Assembly: GCA_948144175.1 (NCBI GenBank) | Contig: CANXME010002409.1 | Span: forward strand, 1 to 64,000 | Direction of reading: 5' to 3' | DNA: 64,000 nt | Source of the DNA: Closterium sp. NIES-65 | Taxonomy: Eukaryota > Streptophyta > Zygnematophyceae > Desmidiales > Closteriaceae | Shown here: positions 54,505 through 64,000 of the stretch, one piece after another | Layout of the letters: each line of letters starts with the position of its first letter | Position numbering within the stretch: position 1 is the first letter of the stretch | Made by a program: the position numbers and the translations under genes | Notes under the pieces: generated by a model | Databases searched by the model: none | Seen by the model: the letters and a program-made list of their open reading frames with translations, nothing else | Told to the model about the DNA's origin: nothing

Positions 54505-57500
54505 CTGAACAACGGCGTGTACCACGTGTTGGCGAAGCGGGCGCTAGCAGAGGGCGTGCATGCGCTCGTCTTCTGTGTGTACCGCGACGCCATTGCTCTG
54601 CTCGCCCTGCTGCCCGCCGCTGCCCTCACCGAGAGGTGAGGTGAAGTGAGGTGAGGTGAGGTGAGGTGAGGTGAGGTGAGGCGAGGCGAGTTGAGGTGAC
54701 GCTGCCGGTGTGGCTGTGGTGAGGTGGATGCTACGTTTGAAAAGTGCCGGTGGCAGTGGTGGGAGGATGGGTGTGCAGGCAGGGCCGGGGAGGCGGTGGG
54801 CGTGCAGCAGCGGCTGCTGGGGTGTGTGCGCCGCCATGTGCTTGCATTGGTGCTCGCTGCTGGATGAGGGGCGAGCGAGGCTTGGGATGGGATGGATGGG
54901 TTCGTGTGTGTGAGGTGCGTGCGTGCTCGCGTTCTCTCTCTGCTCTGCACCTGTGGCAGCATAGCGTGAGTGGGATGGGATGGCTCGGTGACGGTTGCGA
55001 GAAGAGTAGCGGTTGCCGGCAAGGCGAGGAGAGCGTGTGGGAGCGGCACGCAGGCAAGGAGGGGAGAGAGAAGAGAGGCGTGAGCGACCTGAACCATGAG
55101 TCGCACCTTGGCATGTGCGCCTCATTCAATCCGTCTCACCTCAACCTGCCTTCCCCGCCCTGCTCTGCTCTGCTCTGCTCTGCTCTGCTCTGCTCGCATG
55201 GCTGTGCAGGTCCCAGCATCATCTCATGTCACCCAAGCTGCTCCTACCCTTCTTTCTACTCGGCCTCACAGGGTAAAAGCTCTCCTTCATCTCCTCGTCC
55301 CCCTCTTCGCCCCCCTCTTTCTCCTCCCTTGCCATCACCCCTGCCCCTTCTGTCCACTTCTCCGCTCGTTTCCACGTTTTCAACTTGCAACGTCTCGTTG
55401 TCTCGCGGATTTTCTCTGCACGCACATGTGACTCTTCCCCCTCTGCACGCACATGTGACTCTTCCCCCTCTGCACGCACATGTGACTCTTGCCCCTCTGC
55501 ACGCACACGTGACTCTTGCCCCTCTGCGCGCCATGCGGCAGATGCAAGAGTGCAAGCCCCACAATACACTTGGCCGCATGCATGGCACGCCGATTCATCC
55601 CACCCATTCCTCATGCTCCATGCTCATGCAATCCTTCCCTCTCCGCACATACATCACCTCACTGCACCGCTCTGCACCGTATCCTCCTTCCGCACTTCCC
55701 TCCACCTCTTCACAGCATCCTGGGCAACCAGCTGCTGTTCCTGGTAGGGTTAAACCTCACGGGCCCCACCACAGCAGCGGCACTGCAGCCGTCCATCCCC
55801 GTCTTCACACTCCTCCTCGCCCTGCTCCTCGGGTAACGCCCTCTCCCTGCCGCACTTCCTCCCACCCACACTGCCATGCCCGCCTTGCTCCGTCCACCTT
55901 CCCCCTCCCCCCTTTTCCCTTCCCTGCAGCACCTCCCCCCTCCTTCCTCCGATTTCCTCTCTGCGAGCGCTGCTGCGCCCCGCGCTATGCAGTCTGGCCT
56001 TACTGACCCTGCATAATCTTCCCACAGCAGTGCACTCTCTGAACCTGCAGCAGCGTGTTCCTCACAATTCTCACGGCACTGCACCCCGTGCTCCTGAATC
56101 GACTCAAAGTTCACCTCGAAATTCACTGCTGGACCGCTCTGCTCCCCGTGCCGTGCCGTGCAGCCTGGACTCCTTGAACCTGCAGCACTGGCGCGACCAG
56201 GTGCGCCTGGTGGGGCTGGCGCTGTGCGTGGGTGGGGCCGTGCTCATGGCAGTCTTCCGCGGCCCGCTGCTTCTGGGGGAGGGCGGAGAGCAGCAGCAGG
56301 GGGACACTGCGCTGCTGCAGCAGCAGGCCGCACTACCGCCTGGTGTTGAAGGGGCGGGTGGTGGTGCTGGTGATGGGGGAGTGGGAGGGGGAGGAGAAGG
56401 GTGGGTGGCGCCAGGGTCAGTGGGAGCATGGAGCATGGGGGTGATGTCGCTGGTGGGCAACTGCATGAGCATGGCCGCCTATCTCACTATCCAGGTCAGA
56501 GCAGGGCGGGGCGGGGTGGGGCAGGGCGGGGCGGGGCAGGGCGGGGCGGGTCGGGGCGGGGCAGGGCAGGTGAGGTTAGCTCAGGTCAGGTGAGGTCACG
56601 TGAGGTCATGCGAGGCCACGTCCATTGCATATGGCACTCGTGAACATGCACTCATACCATTCCCTCTGGGCGCTCCTCTCGCCACCTGTGTGGAAGTTCT
56701 GCTCTCACACTCATGGTTGCCATACGTCTCCACCCTCCCCCACTCCAACCCCCTTCCCTCTTCCCCATATGCGTATGCCACGTGCATCTCTGCTGCCTCG
56801 CCTCACCCTGTCCGTGCTCTCCTGTCCTGTTCCTCATCATTGCATTGCCTCCCTCTACACCACCTGCCTCACTCTCCCTCCCCCACCTCCCCACCCCCAC
56901 CCTCATCTCCCCCCCCACCTTCCCACTGTGCGTGCAGGTGCCGGTGTTGAGGCGCTTCCCGGCGCCAGTGACAGTGACGGCCATGGCGTACGCGATGGGC
57001 GCGCTGCTCATGCTGCTCATCGCGCTGCTCTCCTCGCCGCCCTCCTGGGTCATCACCGGCTGGCCCCTCGTCGCCGTTGTCTTTGCGGTGCGCTGGGGGG
57101 AGAGAGGAGAGGGGGGGGGGATTAGGGGGGAGAGAGGAGAGGGGGGGATTGGGGGTGAGAGGGAGAGAGGACGGGATGGGGAAATTGAGGGGGAAGGAAG
57201 GAAGGGAGCAGGGGGGGGTGAAAGTTTGGAGGGAGAGGGGTGGGGGTGGTGAAGGTGGCGTCTGTCTGTCCTGCACTGAGAGAGTACGATCTCGTAGTGG
57301 GCTGTGACGGGGGGGGGGCACGTTATGGTGGGTGGTGTCTCAGCTCAGCGACATGGTGGGCCTGACCTCACCCCACGTGCTGTGCTTCTCTGCACTTCGG
57401 CCGCAAGAGCTGCCCTTTCTTCATTCTGTTCTGAGCTCTGTCGACCCACGAATTTGTTGACGGCTCCTGTCCCATGCGTTACATTGCTGCTCTTGCCATG

Positions 57501-59769
57501 GGGAGTTTGTGTGGAGTGCAGTGGAGGGGGGTGAGTGTAGGCCGGGAGGGAGGGATGCCTCCAAGGGGGGATTGGAGAACTCTGATGGAAGACCTGGGTT
57601 CACCAGGGCCTCACAACACTGTCACTCACTTGCACTCCCTCTCCCTCCCCCCCCACACCCTCCCTCCCCACACCTTTCTCCCTAACACCCTTCCCCCCCA
57701 CACCTCTCCCCCGCTCACCTCTCCCCCTTCGCCTCTCCCCCGCTCACCTCTCCCCCTTCGCCTCTCCCCCGCTCACCTCTCCCCCTTCGCCTCTCCCCCG
57801 CTCACCTCTCCCCCTTCGCCTCTCCCCCGCTCACCTCTCCCCGACGCACGGCAGGGCGTGGTGACATCGGCGCTCAACTACGCACTGATGACAGCAGCCA
57901 ACAGGCGGGTGGGGCCGGCCACAGTGGCGCTCTACAACCCGCTGCAGCCCGTCGCCAGCGCTACGCTCGCCTACCTCTGCCTAGCCTCGCCCATCTTCCT
58001 TGGCAGGTCACCCACCCACCCACCCACGCCCTTCCTTAGGCGTGTCTAAAGAATCACCCAGGAGCTTTATGCGCCTCAAAAGTTGCCGCGCTTTTTTTAG
58101 GTGCCTCAACAACAGTTTCAACTCTCTCCTGCGTGCGCCTCGTCTCCCACAGCTTCCCCGGTGCACTCTCCTTCACCTTCTTGCCCACTCTGCCTCTTCC
58201 ATTCTTGCCCACTCTGCCTCTTCCATTCTTGCCCACTCTGCCTCTTCCATTCTTGCGCTCTCTGCCTCTTCCATTCTTACCCACTCTGCCTTTTCCATTC
58301 TTGCGCACACTGCCTCTTCCATTCTTGCGCACTCTGCCTCTTCTGAACCCACGTCTGCACGCATTACTTGAAGCACGTGGATCCATGCCAGTGCACACAA
58401 GTGTGCGATGTGTTGTGCCAGAGCGAGCAGCCATCTGCTGCCACACACAGCTGTGTCATACGGTATGAACCTTTGGGCGTGGCACCCAGGGTTGCAGCAA
58501 CAGCGGTCCAAAAACATCCGATTGGTCACACACACTCTGAGCAGAAGTTGCGAGGGTGTGTGGCAAATACATCTTAGTGCAAAGAACCATCATTGAAGTG
58601 CAAGTGGTTGGGTTATCTTGGGAGGGTGCGATGTTGGCAAGCTGGCAAGTACTACAACCACAGGCTCTCCACGCCACGCCCTCCCGCGTTGCGATGCGCC
58701 ACTGCAATGCAGCAGAGCAGAGGTATGAACCGCAAGAGGCCCTGCAATGTTGAGATGAGGCGATGTGAGCTCTAGATGCGAACTTGCATTCTCTTCATTC
58801 TCCTATACGTTGGTCTGTTGGCATGGGGAACGTTGCAATAGAAGTCTCTGTGACAAAACTGAAGCAGCTCTGTGCTTATTTTAGCTCCGTAATCAGCGGG
58901 CACAGTGAGAAGCTTGCCAACATTGATTGCACAAGTCGTGCAGGGTTTTCCTGCAGAGCGCCTCTCTCTGAGCAGATAAATTGAATGGAAGGATGCTTCA
59001 CAGCTGCTGCCCTTTCAGTCACACGGCCTCAAGGTTCAATGACGGAACCTCGATTCTAGGACCACATTCAATCCTTTTCAAGCAGTAGTTCTTGGTTGGC
59101 TTGATGTTTTCTTCAGATATTTTGTTGCCATATCCGAAGGGGCTTTTGGCCGAGCGGATATTTTCAAACTAGCCTGGCGTGAGGCTGTGCAATCGTTACC
59201 CCTGCGGCTTTTTTGGGATGCTGTTGCGCCCCCGTGCCACTCCCGGAACCAACCCCAGGAATTTCTTGCAGCACATGTTGTTGAAGCTCTAATCTAATGC
59301 GTGCACTTTACAGGTACTGGTATAGCGATACACGTGTAAGCTTGTTTGGGGTAACTTATGCGGGCTCGCATAAACTGCAGCATCCATGGGTGTTCAAGCT
59401 GTGTGGGTCTTGCAGACCGAGGTATACGGTTATACCCAGCACTTAAATGCCTGATACCAGCTGTTCATCTTGTATAGTTGGTCCTTCACTCTCTTCGAAC
59501 CACTCATTAGTTTGCTTCTTTGGGGGGGTGCCTGCTGGTTTGCCATTGGCTGCAGTGTCATCGGGGGTTTCCTGGTCTTATCCGGCCTGTACCTGGTGGT
59601 ATGGGGACCCAAGGGCCAGGAGCTCAGCAGCACCCATCACCATCACGCTCCTGCTGACGATGCTGCCCTCGCTGCGGTTGGAACACCGGTGGGTCAAGAA
59701 GAACCGGAAGCTGTGCTTCTTTTAGACATGCAAACAGAAGCAAGCCAAGGCGAACCCACATCCTTGTGA
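54505..59769 (+). CDS. WAT1-related / EamA-family membrane transporter (first exon unresolved)
   Basis: Exons recognised: 54505-54635, 55210-55272, 55716-55832, 56164-56494, 56938-57087, 57855-58006 and 59556-59769. Phases agree throughout, giving 385 residues and a TGA stop. Plant WAT1 (Walls Are Thin1)-type proteins are ten-helix drug/metabolite transporters; WAT1 itself exports auxin from the vacuole. Matching segments: [102 protein letters not shown] and [11 protein letters not shown]. The loop joining the two EamA halves (exon 4) is long and rich in Gln and Gly; the tail is acidic. The initiator Met lies in an upstream exon that I could not place. The substrate cannot be told. Confidence 0.85.
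54640..54690 (+). repeat. GTGAG microsatellite at the intron 1 donor
   Basis: About ten copies of GTGAG/GCGAG start at the exon 1 donor itself (GAG-GTGAGG), so many alternative GT donors lie in a row. Confidence 0.8.
55411..55530 (+). repeat. 27-bp minisatellite in WAT1-like intron 2
   Basis: Four to five units containing CTCTGCACGCACATGTGACT. A (CTCTG)n tract also sits at 55160-55196 before exon 2. Confidence 0.85.
56500..56600 (+). repeat. GGGGC-rich microsatellite at the start of WAT1-like intron 4
   Basis: Repeats of GGGCGGGGC[AT]GGGGC followed by TCAGGTGAGG units directly after the exon 4 donor. The G-runs could form G-quadruplex structure in the RNA. Confidence 0.75.
57690..57845 (+). 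repeat. 29-bp minisatellite in WAT1-like intron 5
   Basis: About four and a half units of alternating CTCTCCCCCGCTCAC and CTCTCCCCCTTCGC, ending ten bases before the exon 6 acceptor, so the array supplies the polypyrimidine tract. Confidence 0.85.
58180..58348 (+). repeat. 24-bp minisatellite in WAT1-like intron 6
   Basis: Seven units of CTCTGCCTCTTCCATTCTTG plus four bases. The rest of this 1549-bp intron (58007-59555) shows nothing recognisable. Confidence 0.85.
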
Positions 59770-60263
59770 CAGTTGATTCACGTGTCATAGCATTGCCTTG
59801 TGATGTATGTTACTCCAGAGGGCCAAACATGCACCTTCTCTATCTATTCTATCGTGGGGAGGTATAGCAATTGTTGGCATTGACAATTATTGTTCCACAT
59901 AGTGAGCGGTTTCGCTCTCAACCTGTAACAGGGTCTTCTTCCAGTTACGTTCGTTGATTCGAATAATTACCACAGATGTCATGTCAGTTGTCTCAACCAA
60001 TACGGTAAGCGAATGCAAAAACAAGCATCAAATATTGTAGGATGAGAAGTGTCAGCAGGAAAAAAAATCCAGCGCTTAATGTCGGAATATCCCTGCCATG
60101 TTGCTTCCCAGTTGCACCCCGTAGTCCTGCTCACACGTTTCTACTGATTGTTGTGTCGCTCTTCCATTGCTGCTGTCAAGCATCACTTACCACTCCTTCC
60201 CTTGCGCATCACCCCTCCTTTCTCTGCCGTGCTGTCTTTGTCTCCACAGTGATCTCTGCACGT
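59770..60263. other. 3' flank of the WAT1-like gene
   Basis: Includes the probable 3' untranslated region and a pyrimidine-rich stretch up to the Gypsy-2 remnant. No LTR, target duplication or gene recognised. Confidence 0.45.
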
Positions 60264-62880
60264 CTACTCACTTGCCCCCTCTGGAGCAGGCTGCGGTCCC
60301 ATCGTGCCTGCCTCCAGATTCGTTAGGCTCCTGGTCCTGGCCCGTGCAGTGTTGGTCACGTGGTCACGGACAAGCCTGCCTTGCTGGTTTTCCAGCACCA
60401 CGACTCCTGACTCCCTGGCCTCCACCACACGCCAACGCTCCTCACTCAGGCCCCTGTCCAGCACGTTCTGCCTGGCCGTGCGGCGGTAGACCACCTGCCC
60501 TTCCTCTGGCTGCCCCCCCCCGCAGCGGCCTCTCCCCTCCCTGCCTCTGCTGATAGCGCTGCGCATCGCGCAACTGTGCCACATGAAGGTTCTCCAGAGC
60601 TGATGGCAGCAACGCTCGCAGGTAATCTCCGCGGACCTTGGCCAAGCCCGCCCACAGTTCTGGTGTGCCCGCCGTAACCACCTCAGTCAACACCCTGGGC
60701 GCCCCTACCGGCAGGATGGGCTACCTGCCGTACAGCAAATAGTACAGCAAGACGTCGCGCAGAGCGGCCTCTTGCTGAACCTATACCCTGCTGCCACCCA
60801 GTGCAGGTCCGTGTCCCAGTTCCTCCTGTTTGCTTCGCCGTAAGCGCGCAATCCTCGCTTCAGGGTCTGCACCATCTGCTCCGTTAACCCGTCTGCCTGT
60901 GGGTGATAGCGGGAAGTTCTCCTGTGAGTGATGCCGATCGCTGTCAGCGCCGCATCAAACTCTCCCCGAAACTCCGTGCCTTGATCCGTCAGGACCTCGC
61001 CACAGGCGCCCATCCTGGTGAGCACCTGTTCGGTGAACGCCTCTGTCACCAGAGCGGCACTCTTGCTGCTGAGCGCCCGCACCTCCACCCACTTGCTGAC
61101 GTGCTCGATCATGACCAGCACGTACCGTTTGCCGCGCCTGCTGAGGGGCAGTTCCCCTGCCATGTCCAAAGACCAGCGGAAGCCCAATCCTCTAATGGGC
61201 AGCGACTGCAACTCCTGGCAGCTCTGAGCCAGTTGTGCCCTGTTCCTGTCGCATGCCTCACACTGCTCCACAAACTGCCGCACCTGCCTTGCCAGGCTGG
61301 CCCACCACCAGCCCGTGTTCACCAGCTGTGTGGTTCTCACGTGACCGTAGTGGCCGAGCTGCTGGTGCACGCGGCGAATGATTCCCTCCCGCTCTGTTGG
61401 GGCGGGGACCAGCTTCCATCCTTCGCGTGTGCGGAGCTGGACCTGTCCTGCATACCAGCGGTAGTGCTGGCCACGTGCCCGGGCCCCCTCGGAGATGACC
61501 TCATCGGCCTCTGTCTCTCGTCGCAACCACCTGAGGGTTTCTAGATCCGCCCATATGTCAGGCGCATTCCTGGCCTCCTCCTATCTGCCTCCCTGCTGCT
61601 CCACTTCCCGTGCCAGCGCCACCAAGCTGGCCACAGGCTCCGCCGATGGGGGATTGCGGGATAACCTGTCCACATGCTGTAGGGTACGTCCCGGCCGATG
61701 CTTGATGACGAAGTCGAATTCCTGGAGGCGCATGGCCCAGCGTGCATTGCGCCCCGTCGGCATGTGATTGCTCATGAGCCACAAGAGCGGCTGATGGTCT
61801 GTTACGAGAGTGAATTCTTGCCCCTGCAGGTACACCCTGAAATGCGTGACTGCCCATACTGCTGCTAGGCCTTCCCCCTCGTAGGAGCTGTAGTTCGCCT
61901 CTGCTGCGTTGTAGCCGCGGCTGGCGAAGGCCACCACGCGTTCTCCTTCCTCAGTCCGCTGGCAAAGCACCGCTCCCATGCCAGCGCTGCTCCAGTCCGT
62001 GTAGAGGGTGAACCTCTCATCTGGCCTGGGCAACTGCAGCACTCGTCCCGACTTCACTGCTTCCAATAGTTTCCGCAGTGGCCCCTGCTCAAACTTTCCC
62101 CACTTCCACGCCACGTCCTCACGGAGCAGCTGATTGAGCGGCGCGGCCCGCTTACAAAAGTTCGGAACGAACTTCTTGTAATAATTCAGGAAGCTCAGGA
62201 TGGCCCGCAGTGTAGTCCGACTGTTTCGCACTGCTAGTCGATCTAACACCGCCACCTTCGCTTCTTGGATGCTCATGCGTCCTCTGCACACTCTGAAGCC
62301 CAAATACTGCACGGTCAGCGAGCCAAAGTGACACTTTTTGGGGTGACAGGTGAGCCCTGCGTCCCTTATGGCTGCCAGCACTTGCCTGACGTCCTCCACG
62401 TGGTGCTCTCTAGACGAGCTGAACACCACGACATCATCTATGTAACACGCCGAGCAGTGTTGTAACCCCCGCAGCACGTAGTCCATAGCCCTCTGAAAGA
62501 TTGCGGATGCATTCTTTAGTCCGAAGGGCATGAAGAGCCATTTGTACAGCCCGTCGGGCCCATGAAACGCGGTCTTCCGCACATCTCTTTCTGCAATCTT
62601 GATTTAATTGAAGCCCTAGCGCAGGTCTAGGGTGTTGAAGACGCAGGCTCCTTGTAGCTTGTCAAAGATATCCTCAGGGGTGGGCATGGGGTAGCGATCT
62701 GCCACCGTGAGCTTGTTGAGGTCGCGGTATTCACCACATATTGGATTGGAGAGGATGCCCCCTGTCAGGTCCTTCCGCGCCGCCACTACTGTCGCCGCTG
62801 CATATTCCGACGCCGACGGTCTTATCAGTCCCGCTTCCTTATCAGTTCTCTGCATTTCTCGGTGCTCCCCGTGTATCAGC
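60264..62880 (-). mobile_element. Gypsy-2, Ty3/gypsy pol remnant
   Basis: Minus-strand order: reverse transcriptase (KEAGLIRPSASEYAAATVV, MPFGLKNASAIFQRAMDYVL, active-site segment CYIDDVVVFSSSRE near 62.44 kb), RNase H (LYTDWSSAGMGAVLCQ, LVTDHQPLLWLMSNHM), integrase with an HHCC segment (HQQLGHYGHVRT...CEACDRNRAQ near 61.3 kb) and catalytic core (DMAGELPLSRRGKRYVLVMI, LTDQGTEFRGEFD). An integrase C-terminal region (GQVVYRRTARQNVLDRGLSE) lies near 60.5 kb. No chromodomain, Gag or LTR is visible, and it differs clearly from Gypsy-1. Broken, several breaks, and truncated at least on its 5' side. Confidence 0.88.
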
Positions 62881-62886
62881 GCAAGC

Positions 62887-64000
62887 GGCGTATGAGTCCC
62901 GCGGGGGCGCGTGGCGGTTTTCTGCCGCCACGCGCTCGGGGCGCGTGGCGGTTTTCTGCCGCCACGCGCTCGGGGCGCACGGCGGTTTCCTGCCCGCCGC
63001 GCGCTCCCGGGGCGCGCGGCGGTTTCGTCGCCCGTCGTGGCGCCCCGGGGGCCCGCGCGCTGTCCCCTCCCATCACCCGTCGTGGCGCCCTGGGGGCCTG
63101 CGCGTCGCCCCGCCTCCCGTCGCCCGCCGCGGCTCCCTGGGGGCCCGCGCGTCGCCCCTCCTTCCGTCGCCCGTCGTGGCGCCCCGAGGGCCTGCGCGTC
63201 GCCCCCTCTCGTCGCCCGTCGTGGCACCCTGGGGGCCCGTGCGTCGCCCCCGCTCCCGTCGTTCGTCGCGGCGCCCTGGGGGCCCGCGTGTCGCCCCCTT
63301 CCGTCGCCCGTCGTGGCGCCCTGGGGGCCCACGCGCCGCCCTGATCTTCGCCCGTCGCAGCGCCCCAGGGACCCGCGCCCCGCCCTGCTTTCCGCTCGCA
63401 CGCCGCCCCAGCTGCTACCCGTCCCGCCCCACCTGCGTTTGGATCTTGGGGTGGCGGGTATGGGGGTGGCGGTTATGGGGGTGGCGGGTGTGTGAGCCGT
63501 CCCCTGCTCCTCCTCCTACTCCGTCTCCCACTGCTGCAACTGCCGCTGAGGGGGGTGGGTGTGTGGGAGCCGAGGGAGTGGCGCTAGGGGGGTGACATGG
63601 GAATGGAGCTAGGGTTGCAGCAAGGGGTGTGTGAACGGGAATTTTGGGACAATGTGGGAGGTCGAAGGGGGGTGGCCGCCGTGAAGCCAGCAGCTCCAGT
63701 CGCTCGTGAGACCGTTGCGCCAGTCGCCCGTAAGCCCGTTGCTCCAGTCGCCCGTGAGCCCGTTGCTCCAGTCGTCCATGAGTCAGTTTCCCCCGCCGCG
63801 CGTCTAGCCGCAGAGCCAGTTACTCGAGTTGCCCGTATGCCAGATACTCCAGTTGCCAGTGTGCCAGTTGCCCCAGTTGCCCGTGTGCTAGTTGCTCCAG
63901 TTGCGCCGTGTGCCAGCAGCTTCAGCTGCCGCCCACCACCTCCTCTCCTCTCACAGTCCCTCCTCCTCCTCACTTGCCCTCTATGACTGCCTCTAGCTTT
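62887..64000 (+). repeat. GC-rich repeat region resembling the SMALL-1 interior
   Basis: At 62900-63370 there are units of about 40-45 bp built on GTCGCCCGTCGTGGCGCCCT and GGGGGCCCGCGCGTCGCCCC. At 63445-63600 TGGGGGTGGCGGGT units and a CCCACTGCTGCA..CTGCCGCTG stretch match SMALL-1 at about 8050-8200 in order and orientation. From 63690 to 63910 there are CCAGTCGCCCGTGAGCCCGT units of about 24-27 bp. No LTR lies inside the window. Possibly a relative of SMALL-1 that continues to the right. Its open frames are repeat by-products. Confidence 0.6.

Noticed and set aside
56018-56057. Possible duplicate of the exon 4 start (shared TGAACCTGCAGCA) in WAT1-like intron 3
   Set aside because: Only about 13 bases are identical, which is too short to separate from chance.
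57690-58348. Regularly spaced repeats resembling a CRISPR array
   Set aside because: Head-to-tail minisatellites without unique spacers, inside introns of a eukaryotic gene.
59630-59650. Run of four histidines in the transporter tail, like a tag
   Set aside because: Only four residues, in a natural-looking low-complexity acidic tail; no vector sequence nearby.
60705-61526. 273-codon minus-strand frame that could be taken for a host gene
   Set aside because: It has the integrase HHCC segment and catalytic core and is continuous in order with Gypsy-2 RNase H.
62741-63595. Plus-strand frame of 284 codons rich in Arg-Arg-Pro
   Set aside because: Crosses from antisense Gypsy-2 reverse transcriptase into a GC-rich minisatellite; repeat-driven.

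Overview
The window looks like part of a GC-rich nuclear genome of a green plant or streptophyte alga. Two intron-bearing host genes encode plant-type proteins: a Brittle1 (BT1)-like mitochondrial-family nucleotide carrier and a WAT1/EamA-type transporter. The introns are GT-AG and usually pyrimidine-rich before the acceptor. The very GC-rich Copia coding style resembles what I remember from zygnematophyte algae such as Closterium, but the species assignment is a low-confidence inference.

From 1 to about 48.5 kb the DNA is almost entirely nested LTR retrotransposons, treated here as fossils. The oldest scaffold is a minus-strand, chromodomain-bearing Gypsy element (Gypsy-1, 6764-34007). It shares its 3' LTR with the leader of a second unit, so it lies in a tandem arrangement. 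Inside Gypsy-1 sit a small non-autonomous LTR element (SMALL-1, 7111-8627, in the 3' LTR), Copia-2 (10752-23805), Copia-4 (25003-31960) and a miniature TRIM element (TRIM-A, 33427-33801, in the 5' LTR). Copia-2 was hit by Copia-3 (16621-22782), and Copia-4 carries a solo Copia LTR (31505-31635). To the right, Copia-5 (34791-48542) landed in a foldback palindrome. It was then hit by Copia-6 (35367-42740) and by a second TRIM (TRIM-B, 45178-45552). A further element, Copia-1, runs off the left edge (1-5434). Nine of these insertions have 5-bp target duplications that I could read on both sides: GTTCC, GATTC, AGGTG, AAAGG, GCTAC, TACAA, GCCTC, GGAGT and CCGCT. LTR differences agree with the nesting order.

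The Copia elements form one related set. Their LTRs are only about 126-132 bp and share a core. Each has a long GC-rich tandem-repeat leader, a glycine-rich Gag with an unusual C-x13-C-x3/4-H-x4-C module, a pentapeptide-repeat linker between integrase and reverse transcriptase, and a conserved 3' tail before the 3' LTR (not seen in Copia-2).

From 48.5 to 60.2 kb is host DNA. The BT1-like carrier (49599-52345) has four exons and reads open throughout. The WAT1-like transporter (visible exons 54505-59769) has seven recognisable exons, an unresolved first exon, partial tandem copies of its exon 1, and a different minisatellite in nearly every intron. From 60.26 to 62.88 kb is a second, broken Gypsy pol region (minus strand). 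From there to the right edge is GC-rich repetitive DNA that partly resembles the interior of SMALL-1.

The most novel-looking item is the TRIM pair. Its LTR end plus primer-binding site forms a tRNA-like stretch (tRNA-Glu-like D arm with A box, a possible anticodon stem made by the LTR/PBS junction, and a T arm with B box). It is comparable in concept to Cassandra TRIMs, which carry 5S rRNA promoters.
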